Assembly: GCA_002342065.1 (NCBI GenBank)
Contig: DDPF01000016.1
Location: forward strand, 186,001-250,000
Length of the DNA: 64,000 nt
Reading direction: 5' to 3'
Source: Bacteroidetes bacterium UBA2475
GTDB taxonomy: Bacteria; Bacteroidota; Bacteroidia; B-17B0; Aurantibacillaceae
Shown: in pieces, positions 52,734 through 61,781 of the stretch
How positions within the stretch are numbered: position 1 is the first letter of the stretch
Layout: the number at the start of each line of letters is the position of its first letter
The notes under the pieces: model-generated
Databases searched by the model: none
Seen by the model: the letters and a program-made list of their open reading frames with translations, nothing else
Told to the model about the DNA's origin: nothing
Made by a program: the position numbers and the translations under genes

Positions 52734-54023
52734 TTACGGAACAAACTTAAATGACTTTCCTAAATACCTTGCTGCACCGCCTAATTGCTCCTCGATACGC
52801 AATAATTGATTGTATTTTGCGATCCTGTCGCTGCGGGATGCCGAACCTGTTTTAATCTGTCCGCAGCTTAAAGCTACTGCAAGATCAGCGATAGTAGTGT
52901 CTTCCGTTTCGCCGCTTCTATGGCTCATAACGGAGGTATAGCTATTAGTTTGAGCCAATTGTACCGCGTTTATGGTTTCCGTTAAAGTACCAATTTGGTT
53001 AACTTTTACAAGTATAGAATTGGCAACCCCTTTGCTAATGCCATCCGCTAAACGGTTTACATTAGTTACAAAAAGATCATCACCAACAAGCTGAATTTTG
53101 TGACCTAAGGCATCAGTAACAGCTTTCCAGCCATCCCAATCATCTTCACCAAAACCATCTTCTATTGAAATAATAGGATACTTTTTGCACCAGTCGGCCC
53201 AATAAGTAACCATTTGGGCCGAAGTTAATTTATCGCCGGTTGATTTTTTAAAGTGATATACTTTTTCTTTAGCATCGTAAAACTCAGAAGCGGCAGCATC
53301 CATAGCAATAAAAATATCTTCACCGGCTTTGTAACCCGCTTTATCAATTGCCTGCATTACTGCTTTTATAGCATCTTCGTTATTTTTAAAGTTAGGGGCA
53401 AAGCCACCTTCATCGCCCACATTGGTGCTCATTTTAAGGCTTTTTAAAACTGCTTTTAAATGATGGAAGATCTCTGTACCCATACGCAGACCTTCACTAA
53501 ACGATTCGGCACCAACAGGCATGATCATAAATTCCTGGAAATCGATACCGTTATCGGCATGTGATCCACCATTTAAAATATTCATCATGGGAATAGGCAA
53601 TAGGTTAGCATTTACGCCGCCAACATAACGGTATAAAGGCGTTCTGCTTTCTTCTGCTGCTGCTTTTGCAACGGCTAAAGAAACCCCCAAAATAGCGTTA
53701 GCACCAAGATTGGCTTTATTTGGAGAGGCATCCAATTCTATCATTTTTGCATCGATCTCTGACTGATCAAAAATGTACATGCCTTTTAAATTCTCGCGAA
53801 TGCTTGTGTTTACATTGTTTACAGCATGGTACACACTTTTGCCCATGTAAATTTTCTTGTCGTTGTCACGCAACTCTACAGCTTCGTGCGATCCGGTTGA
53901 TGCTCCTGATGGAACAGCGGCGCGCCCCATAATACCATTATCGGTTACAACATCCACTTCAATTGTTGGGTTTCCACGCGAGTCTAGTATCTGGCGGGCA
54001 GTAATATTATTTATAAATGACAT
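52734..54023 (-). CDS. eno: Enolase
   Basis: Interconverts 2-phosphoglycerate and phosphoenolpyruvate in glycolysis. The N-terminal segment has ARQILDSRGNPTIEVDV, and the catalytic loop is SGASTGSHEAVELRD. The Mg-binding residues lie in FIAMDAAASEFYD, ISIEDGFGEDDWDGW and LVGDDLFVTN. The family signature near the end is VMSHRSGETEDTTIADLAVA. At 429 residues it is full length. It shares direction with citrate synthase and lies 92 bases upstream of it, each with its own likely promoter. Confidence 0.97.
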   Translation of the reverse strand: MSFINNITARQILDSRGNPTIEVDVVTDNGIMGRAAVPSGASTGSHEAVELRDNDKKIYMGKSVYHAVNNVNTSIRENLKGMYIFDQSEIDAKMIELDASPNKANLGANAILGVSLAVAKAAAEESRTPLYRYVGGVNANLLPIPMMNILNGGSHADNGIDFQEFMIMPVGAESFSEGLRMGTEIFHHLKAVLKSLKMSTNVGDEGGFAPNFKNNEDAIKAVMQAIDKAGYKAGEDIFIAMDAAASEFYDAKEKVYHFKKSTGDKLTSAQMVTYWADWCKKYPIISIEDGFGEDDWDGWKAVTDALGHKIQLVGDDLFVTNVNRLADGISKGVANSILVKVNQIGTLTETINAVQLAQTNSYTSVMSHRSGETEDTTIADLAVALSCGQIKTGSASRSDRIAKYNQLLRIEEQLGGAARYLGKSFKFVP

Positions 54024-54173
54024 ATTTTAGTAGGTTAAGGCTTTGAAATTAATAATTTTTTAGGACACCGAATTTGTAAATTTTCAATAGTTTTTATTAT
54101 TTCTGACAAATTTCTGTTTCTCGTTATAAAAGCCTTGTTTTTACGTATTTTTAAATATTCTAATTTAAAAAAA

Positions 54174-56612
54174 ATGAAAAAAATCATCACGGTATTTTTA
54201 TTTGCCTTTTTATCTTTTCAAAACTTTATAGGCACATCCCAAATTGACACCTCTTTTTGGTTTGCTGCGCCTTTCGTTTCTCCTGATGCTACAAACAGAA
54301 GCCCTTATAGATTGAATATTTATACTTATGGCGCCCCGTCAACAACTGTTCGTTTAAGACAACCCGCAGCAATAGCACCTAATAAGTATGATACTACCTT
54401 TGTTTTAGGGCCGTATACCGCCTTTAGTTATACTTTTTGGAGAGATGCAATTGTAAATACCACTAATGAAGGTTATGATTCCTTGGAAGTAAAGCCCTCA
54501 GATGTTGTATTACCTTATGGTTTGTATATTTCTTCTACAAATGATATTAGCGCGGTTTTTGATGTTGTTACTAATTTTAGTAATCCTGAAACTTTTTCTT
54601 TAAAAGGATCTGCAAATGGCGCAGGTTTGGATTTTTATTGTCCCTTCCAACAAAAAGGAAATTCCCAAACGTTACCAAATCTTGCAAATACACCTCCGGG
54701 AATTGTTCAACCAAAACAACAAATTAATATTGTGGCTACAAAAGCGAACACAACAGTATCCATCACTCCAAAATGTAATGTTATAGGGCATTTGGCCAAT
54801 ATAACCTACACCATATTGTTGCCAAATCCCGGAAGCGCTTATACAGTTGAGAACGCATCTCAAACAACTACAGTGTTGGCAAATAATCTTTCAGGTAGCC
54901 ATGTTACAGCAGATAAACCAATTTCTATAACTGTTACCGATGATGCAGCAAAGGGTACTTCAGGAGGTTGTTGGGATCTGATGGGTGACCAGCTCGTGCC
55001 GGTAAATGTTCTTGGAAAGGAACATGTTATTATAAAAGGAGATATGTTTGCAGCAGAAACTGATGGGGTGTATGTTGTTGCAACAAACAGTAATACATCT
55101 TTAACTTTTGATGATGGTGTTGTTACTACCACTGTAATAAACACCGGTGATACATATTTTTATAAAACAAATCAGACCGTTACGTCTTTAATTACATCAA
55201 AGGATGTTTATGTTATGCATGCGAGTGGGATGGGCTGCGAAATGTCAGAAGACCTGGTACCGCCTTTAGGCTGTGCAGGATCTGGGTTAACGCACATTAC
55301 CCGTAATAACGGCATGTCGTTTAACTTAAATGTTTATTGTAAGAACGGTTCTCAAAATACTTTTACTTTAAATGGTTCTTCAACCTTAGTTCCTGCTGCT
55401 GCTTTTACAATTGTTCCTGGAACAGCTGCTTTAATTGGAGGGCCGTATTACGGTGCTAAAATAAACTTGAGTCCTGCAACTTTGCCAATAGGCTCTTATA
55501 CAATTGCAAACAGTGCAGGTGATTTTGGTTTGAGTATATGTAATGGCGGTGCCACAACCGGTACTTTTTTACATTATATTACTGTTTTTCGTAAGCCAAC
55601 TAATGTTACAGCAGCAAACGATTTTTCAGCCTGTGCAAATACAAGTGCTGTTTCACTTAGTGGTACTATTAATGGTGTTACCAATACTGGAACATGGACA
55701 ACAGCTAACGGAACAGGAACTTTTGGAACATACTCTTCTACGTTAAATACAATTGCAACTAATTATTTTCTTTCACCAGCTGATCAACTTCTTTCAGGAA
55801 TTAAATTCTATTTAACTTCTACCGGAGGTTGTGCGCCAACAAAAGATTCTATTATGATGACGATAACGCCGTTGCCACAGATGACTATTACACCCGGTGA
55901 AAGTATTTGTAGTAACAATACCAGTGCTATAGCTTTATCATCAACCTTAACAAATGCAACAAATGGAACATGGAGTTCAAGTGGAACCGGCGGATTCTTC
56001 CCTTCAAATTCGGCGCCAAATGCTTCGTATACACCATCAGCCGGTGATCTTTCTTTTCCAACTTTTACTTTAAATTATAGTACTACAGGTTTGTGCGGCG
56101 GTACATTTGCAAGCGCAGTCTATACTGTTATTACTACTCCAACAGTTATTGCAACAACAAGTAGTACTTTAATTTGTGTTGGACAAAATGCTACATTAAC
56201 TGCTAGCGGTGCAAATACATATTCATGGAACACAAGTTCAACAAACGCGTCTATTGTAGTTTCTCCTATAGTTACAACCGGTTACTTCGTTACAGGTACA
56301 ATAAATGGTTGCAGCAATACATCTACGCTCACTGTGAGTGTTTCACCATGCATAGGAATTGATGAAGTTTCTTTAAACGAAGATCTTTTAAAGATCTATC
56401 CAAATCCTAACAATGGCGAGTTTACTATCAGTTCTACAACTGATCTTAAGCTAACGTTGGTAAATGAATTAGGACAAATGATAAAAAGTATAACATTAAA
56501 TCCTTCTAATAACAGAAGTATTTCTGTTACGCATTTAGCTATTGGAATTTATTTTATTACGGGTAAGGTTAATGATAAAAGCATTAACCAAAAGATCGTT
56601 GTTACGAAATAG
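54174..56612 (+). CDS. IgGFc-binding-like secreted protein with T9SS type A sorting domain
   Basis: A surface or secreted protein of about 812 residues. The signal peptide is IITVFLFAFLSFQNFIGTSQ. The N-terminal ~420 residues match IgGFc-binding-like domains: DTSFWFAAPFVSPDATNRSP, then VVATKANTTVSITPK-type strands and WDLMGDQLVPVNVLGKEHVI. Ig-like repeats follow, with several C-x-C pairs. The last ~75 residues are a type A sorting domain (LLKIYPNPNNGEFTIS and IGIYFITGKV). I use the ATG at 54174 because it gives a normal signal peptide; an upstream ATG would add 13 residues. The likely role is adhesion. Confidence 0.87.
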   Translation: MKKIITVFLFAFLSFQNFIGTSQIDTSFWFAAPFVSPDATNRSPYRLNIYTYGAPSTTVRLRQPAAIAPNKYDTTFVLGPYTAFSYTFWRDAIVNTTNEGYDSLEVKPSDVVLPYGLYISSTNDISAVFDVVTNFSNPETFSLKGSANGAGLDFYCPFQQKGNSQTLPNLANTPPGIVQPKQQINIVATKANTTVSITPKCNVIGHLANITYTILLPNPGSAYTVENASQTTTVLANNLSGSHVTADKPISITVTDDAAKGTSGGCWDLMGDQLVPVNVLGKEHVIIKGDMFAAETDGVYVVATNSNTSLTFDDGVVTTTVINTGDTYFYKTNQTVTSLITSKDVYVMHASGMGCEMSEDLVPPLGCAGSGLTHITRNNGMSFNLNVYCKNGSQNTFTLNGSSTLVPAAAFTIVPGTAALIGGPYYGAKINLSPATLPIGSYTIANSAGDFGLSICNGGATTGTFLHYITVFRKPTNVTAANDFSACANTSAVSLSGTINGVTNTGTWTTANGTGTFGTYSSTLNTIATNYFLSPADQLLSGIKFYLTSTGGCAPTKDSIMMTITPLPQMTITPGESICSNNTSAIALSSTLTNATNGTWSSSGTGGFFPSNSAPNASYTPSAGDLSFPTFTLNYSTTGLCGGTFASAVYTVITTPTVIATTSSTLICVGQNATLTASGANTYSWNTSSTNASIVVSPIVTTGYFVTGTINGCSNTSTLTVSVSPCIGIDEVSLNEDLLKIYPNPNNGEFTISSTTDLKLTLVNELGQMIKSITLNPSNNRSISVTHLAIGIYFITGKVNDKSINQKIVVTK

Positions 56613-56781
56613 TTTTTTACTTTTTTGCTCAAAAAACTGAAATTCTGAACAATTTTTTTTGTCACTTTTGGCGCAGGATAAATATGCAGTGCATATTTAG
56701 TCCAAATTGTGCGCTGACAAAACGCGCTGCCCGCAATCCCGCTCAAATGTGTAAAACACATTTGCCGTCTTTGAAGGAGAT

Positions 56782-56816
56782 TTTTTCTTTCGCGACTTAG
56801 AACTGCGAAAGAAAAA
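56782..56816. repeat. Perfect 12-bp stem hairpin
   Basis: TTTTTCTTTCGC (56782-56793) and GCGAAAGAAAAA (56805-56816) enclose an 11-base loop. It could be a terminator for the minus strand or part of a larger structure. Confidence 0.6.
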
Positions 56817-56966
56817 CCGCTGTCAGTCTAAGCTCTTTTCTGGATGCCTAAACAACTAAATGCCTAGCTTAGCCTGCAGCTATCTCTGCAAAAGATCAAG
56901 ATAGAAAACTCAAACACCTGTACGCAAAACTATATCCGTAAATCCGTTCGCGCACGCACACACAGT

Positions 56967-57007
56967 TTCCTCCTTTGGAGGAGGTGACCGAAGGGCGGAG
57001 GAGGAGA
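56967..57007. repeat. CCTCCTTTGGAGGAGG-type intergenic repeat
   Basis: TCCTCCTTTGGAGGA is a perfect palindrome. It is followed by GGTGACCGAAGGGCGGAGGAGG, a sequence known to recur between genes in Bacteroidota, here as a single copy. Confidence 0.6.
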
Positions 57008-57056
57008 GTGGTAAAAATGTTTCACGGAAACACACTATTTTGCTAATTATTACGTT

Positions 57057-57064
57057 TATATTTG
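57057..57064 (+). promoter_or_regulatory. -7 box of the beta-helix lipoprotein gene
   Basis: TATATTTG is a perfect TAnnTTTG match. It ends only 6 bases before the GTG start at 57071, so the mRNA would have almost no leader. Confidence 0.55.
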
Positions 57065-57070
57065 CAAGAC

Positions 57071-58549
57071 GTGAAATTCTTAATTAAAATAACTTTTGTA
57101 ATTGTAGTATTATCTTTTTTGATGTTCGATCTTTCGTCGTGCAAAAAAGATAAATTAATTACCGATTCTGGTGCTAAACTTCAATTCTCACAAGATTCTA
57201 TTTTATTTGATACTGTTTTTACCACGATTGGCTCTTCTACAAGAAACTTTCGTATTCGAAACAAAAACAACCAGCGAATTAAAATTTCTTCGATACAATT
57301 ATTAGGAGGCAGTTCTTCTTCATTTATAATTAATGTTGACGGTGGCAAAGGCACTTCTTTTGAAGATATTGAAATTGCCGCAAACGATAGTATGTACGTT
57401 TTTGTGCAGGTAAACGTTAATCCAAATAATGCCAATTCACCATTAATTATTAACGATGCTATTCGTTTTAGTGTGAACGGCAATGAGCAAACCGTTTATT
57501 TAGAAGCCTGGGGACAAGACGCTTATTATTATAAGCCAACAGACGCTATTAAATTTAGCGATGGAAGTTATTTCCCTTATTCAAGAGTAAGTGAATCGGA
57601 TAACGTCACGATGATTTTTTTTAATGACAAGCCACACGTTATTACCGGTTATTTGGTGGTTGATTCAACTCAAAAATTAATTATACAGGCTGGAGCACGC
57701 ATTTATATGAATTACAAAGCCGGTCTTTGGGTATTTAGATACGGTGAATTAAAAGTATTAGGACAAAAAGGTAACGAAGTTATTTTTACAGGTGCACGCC
57801 GCGAAAAAGAATATGCAGATGAACCTGGGCAGTGGGACAGGATCTGGATAAACGAAGGCAGCGTGAACAATGAGATAAATTATGCTATCATTAAAAACGG
57901 TTACGTTGGTGTGCAGGCAGAATTGTTTGGCAATAATTTTAATGAGCCGCGCCGTTTAAAAATTACCAATACAAAAATTCAGAATATGAGTTTGTGGGGT
58001 TTTTATGGTTTGGGGTATAATGTTTATGCAGGCAACAATGTAATTAGTAATTGCCAGGAACACTCAGTGAATTTAGTACTAGGAGGCAAGTACACTTTTT
58101 TACATTGCACTTTTGCTAACTTTTGGGAGAAGGAAAACACGCGCGAAAAACCTGCCATCAATATTAATAACCATACCGATAGCCAGGTATTGCCATTAGA
58201 CTCTTGTTATTTTGGAAATTGTATTGTAGACGGTCTTTTGTCAAACGAAATAAGTTTAGATCTTGATTATTCAGATGTTGGTTTTCAGCCAAAACATATT
58301 TTTAGTAATTGCTGGTTAAAAACAACTATTGATGTTTCGGATGGAGCCCATTTTATAAATAATAAAATTGGCACCGGTAATTTAGCTTTTAATGATTATA
58401 AGAATTATAATTTCCAGGCAACGACCGAATCACAGATCAAAGGATTTACGCATCCAAAATGCACTACTGATGTTTTAAAATTCCCTTTTGACTTAAATAT
58501 GCTTTCAAGAAATCAAACCAGTGTGACCATTGGGGCGTATGAGAATTGA
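57071..58549 (+). CDS. Lipoprotein with predicted right-handed beta-helix
   Basis: A lipoprotein of about 492 residues. The signal is FLIKITFVIVVLSFLMFDLSSC, quoted in part as VVLSFLMFDLSSC, with acylation at the Cys before KKD. An immunoglobulin-like N-terminal domain (about 30-140) has LQFSQDSILFDTVFTTIGSS. The remaining part shows right-handed beta-helix/pectate-lyase-like repeats (LIIQAGARIYMNYKAGLWVF and later N-rich turns). The GTG at 57071 gives a clean signal; a TTG at 57062 is the other option. This family is common in Bacteroidota, with no known role. Confidence 0.82.
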   Translation: MKFLIKITFVIVVLSFLMFDLSSCKKDKLITDSGAKLQFSQDSILFDTVFTTIGSSTRNFRIRNKNNQRIKISSIQLLGGSSSSFIINVDGGKGTSFEDIEIAANDSMYVFVQVNVNPNNANSPLIINDAIRFSVNGNEQTVYLEAWGQDAYYYKPTDAIKFSDGSYFPYSRVSESDNVTMIFFNDKPHVITGYLVVDSTQKLIIQAGARIYMNYKAGLWVFRYGELKVLGQKGNEVIFTGARREKEYADEPGQWDRIWINEGSVNNEINYAIIKNGYVGVQAELFGNNFNEPRRLKITNTKIQNMSLWGFYGLGYNVYAGNNVISNCQEHSVNLVLGGKYTFLHCTFANFWEKENTREKPAININNHTDSQVLPLDSCYFGNCIVDGLLSNEISLDLDYSDVGFQPKHIFSNCWLKTTIDVSDGAHFINNKIGTGNLAFNDYKNYNFQATTESQIKGFTHPKCTTDVLKFPFDLNMLSRNQTSVTIGAYEN

Positions 58550-58584
58550 TGCAATTTGTCATCCTAATGTCACCAAAATACCGC

Positions 58585-58615
58585 TTGCAGCCTATCTCTT
58601 TTCGCTGTAAATTTG
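58585..58615 (+). promoter_or_regulatory. Bacteroidota promoter of the heme A synthase gene
   Basis: A TTG (58585-58587) and a TAAATTTG (58608-58615) are separated by 20 bases. The -7 box lies 10 bases before the ATG. Confidence 0.6.
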
Positions 58616-58625
58616 CAGGCAATTA

Positions 58626-59693
58626 ATGAACCCAATTTCTGCTTCACCACACAAACAAATTATTTACTGGTTATTGGCTGGTTGTTTTTTAATTTACATT
58701 ATGGTGGTTGTGGGTTGTTTAACGCGCTTAACACACTCAGGTCTTTCTATTACCGATTGGAGTTTTATGGGTTCAATCCCACCTGTAAACGAACAAATGT
58801 GGCAAGAGCGTTTTGAAAAATACCAGCAAAGTCCTGAGTTCGAAAAAATAAATTATAATATGACGCTGGCTGAATTTAAACCCATTTTTTTGTGGGAATA
58901 TATTCACCGTATGATCGGCCGCTCGATGATGTATGTTTTTGCCATTGGTTTTATTTATTTTTTAATTAAAAAGAAAATTAAAAAAGACATGTGGCCCGGT
59001 TTTGTGCTTTTATTTTTTATGGGTGCCATGCAGGCTGTAATTGGTTGGTGGATGGTATATAGCGGCTTGCAAAGTAAACCTGCGGTTAGTCATTACCGGT
59101 TGGCAACGCATTTAATGAGCGCCTTTACATTATTTGCTTTTACATTTTGGTTTGCTTTAAGATTACTATATCCAAAAGAAAATGTTGAGGTATCAGATGG
59201 AAAACAATTAAAGAGCGCAACAGTTGTTTTTTTCTGTGTACTTATTTTTCAAATAATTTTTGGTGCATTTACAGCCGGATTTGTTGAAGGGAATGATTCG
59301 CATATTCGTCCGGGACATATTTTTAATACCTGGCCAAAAATGGGTGATGAATGGATGCCCGAACAAGTAACCATGAAAGATTCTTTTTTTGAGAATATGT
59401 TTGAGAATGCCAGCGGTATACAATTTGTGCACCGAACAACAGCATTTATTATTGTTGCATTAATTTGTTTTATCTGGTACAGGTCAAACAAATTACAATT
59501 AACCAAACAACAGCATATTGGTATTACTTTATTGGTATACGGCGTTACCATACAGTTTATTTTAGGTATTTTAACTTTATTATACCAGGTTCCGGTAGTT
59601 ATGGGCGCTTTGCATCAAACAGGAGCCTTCTTTTTGTTTTTAAGTTGCATATATTTACTCTTTCATTTGTTTAATAAAAAAGCAACAGGTTAG
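58626..59693 (+). CDS. ctaA: Heme A synthase (COX15/CtaA family)
   Basis: Oxidises the methyl group of heme O to make heme A for aa3-type cytochrome oxidases. It is an eight-helix inner membrane protein of 355 residues. GCLTRLTHSGLSITDW is the first signature. The heme-ligating histidines lie in EYIHRMIGRSMMY, SHYRLATHLMSA, QFVHRTTAF and GALHQTGAFF. The internal repeat of two four-helix bundles is visible. The last gene base overlaps the GTG of the site-2 protease gene (TAGTG). It implies aerobic respiration. Confidence 0.95.
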   Translation: MNPISASPHKQIIYWLLAGCFLIYIMVVVGCLTRLTHSGLSITDWSFMGSIPPVNEQMWQERFEKYQQSPEFEKINYNMTLAEFKPIFLWEYIHRMIGRSMMYVFAIGFIYFLIKKKIKKDMWPGFVLLFFMGAMQAVIGWWMVYSGLQSKPAVSHYRLATHLMSAFTLFAFTFWFALRLLYPKENVEVSDGKQLKSATVVFFCVLIFQIIFGAFTAGFVEGNDSHIRPGHIFNTWPKMGDEWMPEQVTMKDSFFENMFENASGIQFVHRTTAFIIVALICFIWYRSNKLQLTKQQHIGITLLVYGVTIQFILGILTLLYQVPVVMGALHQTGAFFLFLSCIYLLFHLFNKKATG

Positions 59694-60646
59694 TGGACGA
59701 TTTTTTTAATACAGAACAAACAAGCTCAGGTGGTTTTCCTCCTAAACCTGTTGTGGCTCAAAAAAGTCAGAATGCTTTGGTGCGCTCATTAATAAGTTTA
59801 TTTATTTACGGATTAATGTTCTATTTTTTATTTGGCCAAAACCTCTCATACATTGCAGCAATTTTATTGGTGATCATCATTCATGAAATGGGGCATTTTG
59901 CCTTTATGAAATTATTTAATTACAGTAATGTAAAAATATTTATAGTTCCATTGTTAGGCGCTTTTACAACAGGAAAAAAACAACAGGTATCACAGGCGCA
60001 ATTATGCCTTATAATTTTAGCTGGCCCGGTACCAGGAATTATTATTGGAAGCATTTTATTTTGGCTGAACATAGATATTCAAAACGAAACTTTAAGATTG
60101 TTGGCAAATACGTTTTTAATCATCAATCTTTTAAACTGTTTGCCTTTTTATCCTTTAGATGGTGGACGTTTAATAGAGACCTTATTCTTTAAAGAAAATC
60201 ATGTGATTAGATTAGTGTTTGGCATTATCTCAATTGTTTGTTTGTTAGCGCTTTTTCTTTATGCTAATAGTTTGATCATGATGGTTGTGCCTGTATTAAT
60301 TGGACTAGAAATATACAACGAAAGCAAACATCAAAAGATACGTGACTATTTGCGCCAGGAAAAAATAAATTATCATACCGACTATGAGAATTTGCCTGAT
60401 AAAGATTATTGGTTTATTCGCGATTGCCTGATCATGTCTTTTCCAAAAAAGTATGCCAGCATACAGCCCGGAAAATATGAATATACTATAGCAGAGCCTT
60501 TATTGGTTCAACATACCACCGCGGTTTTGCAGGTTAATTTAAAGTCGGATCTTAATGTATTTAAGCGCGTTTTAGTTGTTCTTTTTTATATCCTGATCTT
60601 TGCGGCACCTATTGCGCTTGTGCTATTGAATACACGTCCACTATAA
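59693..60646 (+). CDS. Site-2 protease family (M50) membrane metalloprotease
   Basis: An intramembrane zinc protease of 317 residues. The zinc motif is IIIHEMGHFAF, with H64, E65 and H68 in a membrane helix. The second metal-site motif, FYPLDGGRL with D156, is about 90 residues later. Around six helices are visible, and there is no PDZ domain, as in the SpoIVFB-like or YwhC-like branch. The start is GTG 59693, overlapping the stop of ctaA by one base. It could cleave anti-sigma or other membrane proteins; the substrate is unknown. Confidence 0.9.
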   Translation: MDDFFNTEQTSSGGFPPKPVVAQKSQNALVRSLISLFIYGLMFYFLFGQNLSYIAAILLVIIIHEMGHFAFMKLFNYSNVKIFIVPLLGAFTTGKKQQVSQAQLCLIILAGPVPGIIIGSILFWLNIDIQNETLRLLANTFLIINLLNCLPFYPLDGGRLIETLFFKENHVIRLVFGIISIVCLLALFLYANSLIMMVVPVLIGLEIYNESKHQKIRDYLRQEKINYHTDYENLPDKDYWFIRDCLIMSFPKKYASIQPGKYEYTIAEPLLVQHTTAVLQVNLKSDLNVFKRVLVVLFYILIFAAPIALVLLNTRPL

Positions 60647-60674
60647 ATTCTTCGGCTCATACTGCCGAAAAAAT

Positions 60675-60819
60675 TAACCATATAGGCACATAGTTTTTTT
60701 GCAGGTTAAACTAAATTTTCATCAGTAAAACATAGGATTTTCTTTGCGAAGCGAAGAAAATTTATGTGACCCTTTTCTGCGGCTAGCAGATTTCATTTCC
60801 CTATGTGTCTATGTGGTTT
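60675..60819. repeat. Palindromic intergenic repeat, AACCACATAG family (full copy)
   Basis: The left end AACCATATAGGCACATAG and the right end CTATGTGTCTATGTGGTTT are inverted copies of each other. The middle has a TTTCTTTGCGAAGCGAAGAAA hairpin shared with 37387-37467. It has no coding potential. Confidence 0.75.
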
Positions 60820-60839
60820 AAAATGTAGAGCAAATTTCC

Positions 60840-60876
60840 GAACCCCATTTTGCTATCGCAAAATCCCAACCTGAGG
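60840..60876. repeat. Intergenic repeat copy 2 (TTTTGC/GCAAAA hairpin)
   Basis: Inverted copy of 32743-32777 with several differences. It lies between the larger palindromic repeat and the promoter of the DUF6629-like gene. Confidence 0.55.
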
Positions 60877-60880
60877 TCTA

Positions 60881-60909
60881 TTGGCATCAAATTTGAAAGA
60901 GTATATTTG
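60881..60909 (+). promoter_or_regulatory. Bacteroidota promoter of the DUF6629-like gene
   Basis: A TTG (60881-60883) and a TATATTTG (60902-60909) are 18 bases apart. The -7 box lies 14 bases before the ATG. Confidence 0.6.
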
Positions 60910-60923
60910 TAGAAACTAATATT

Positions 60924-61601
60924 ATGTGTTTTTCAGCAGGAGCAAGTTTTGGCGCAGCAGTGGTTTTAGGTGGCATGGGTATTTTAACTTTACGTAAGGT
61001 TAGTACACGTTCACAATTAATGTATGCAAGTATTCCTATTGTATTTGCCATACAACAAGTTAGTGAAGGTTTATTATGGCTATCATTATCTTATGCAGGT
61101 TACGAAGCCTGGCAAACACCCGCAACCTATTTCTTTCTTTTTTTCGCGCAGTTTTTGTGGCCAATTTGGATACCCGCCGCTATACTTTTAATGGAACGAA
61201 GCAAACAACGACAAAAACTATTATGGATCCCTGTTATTGCTGGTGTAATAGGATCATCTATTTTAGCATACCGAATGATCTTTAATGCTGTTTACGCTCA
61301 AATTGAAGATCATCATATTTCGTATGTTATTGGATCAACTCAGGGGCAGATGATAGTAAGCAGCATCATGTACGTTATAGCTATTCTTGCTCCAAGTTTT
61401 ATTTCATCAGCAAGAGGAATAAAATCAATCGCATTTTTACTGGTTATCTCCTTATTAGCAACAAAAATAATGTTTGAAGCCTATTTAATTTCTGTATGGT
61501 GCTTTTTTGCGGCAGCCATCAGTATTTTAATTTACCGTGTATTAAAATTAGAGCAGGAAGAAGTTTACACTGCCAAGAATTTACAACATAGAATAGACTA
61601 A
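60924..61601 (+). CDS. DUF6629-like seven-helix membrane protein
   Basis: A 225-residue protein with about seven membrane helices. It starts MCFSAGASFGAAVVLGGMGI, the diagnostic N-terminus of the DUF6629 family (M-C-F-S-A-x-A-S-F). The second helix has FAIQQVSEGLLWLSL, and FFAQFLWPIWIPAAILLME follows. The family is widespread but its role is unknown. It has a clear promoter and stands between two repeat-filled gaps. Confidence 0.8.
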   Translation: MCFSAGASFGAAVVLGGMGILTLRKVSTRSQLMYASIPIVFAIQQVSEGLLWLSLSYAGYEAWQTPATYFFLFFAQFLWPIWIPAAILLMERSKQRQKLLWIPVIAGVIGSSILAYRMIFNAVYAQIEDHHISYVIGSTQGQMIVSSIMYVIAILAPSFISSARGIKSIAFLLVISLLATKIMFEAYLISVWCFFAAAISILIYRVLKLEQEEVYTAKNLQHRID

Positions 61602-61610
61602 TTAAATTTT

Positions 61611-61775
61611 AACCACATAGACACATAGTCTTTTTCATAGATAGACAAGTTTTTTAAAGTGAAAAATAGGATTTTATTCTCTTTAAGAATAAACCACTAA
61701 GGCACTTAGCGCACTAAGGAACACTAAGTAATAATAATCCTTAGTGTAACTTTGTGTTCTTAGTGTCTTAGTGGT
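61611..61775. repeat. Palindromic intergenic repeats (AACCACATAG half copy and AACCACTAAGGCACTTAG hairpin)
   Basis: 61611-61628 is AACCACATAGACACATAG, the end of the family at 60675. 61692-61775 is a separate palindrome: ACCACTAAGGCACT pairs with AGTGTCTTAGTGGT, and inner CTAAGG and CCTTAG arms extend it. It probably also separates the convergent DUF6629-like and TonB receptor genes. Confidence 0.7.
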
Positions 61776-61781
61776 AAAAAT

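Larger units (their letters stand above)
56613..57056. other. Gene-free 440-base stretch with several hairpins
   Basis: No coding frame of merit is seen. It contains ATATGCAGTGCATAT and ATGTGTAAAACACAT palindromes, a 12-bp perfect stem at 56782-56816 (TTTTTCTTTCGC with its reverse complement), and a GC-rich repeat at 56967-57007. The base make-up between about 56690 and 56980 is higher in GC than its surroundings. This could be a structured RNA or remnant of a repeat element; I cannot tell which. Confidence 0.45.
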
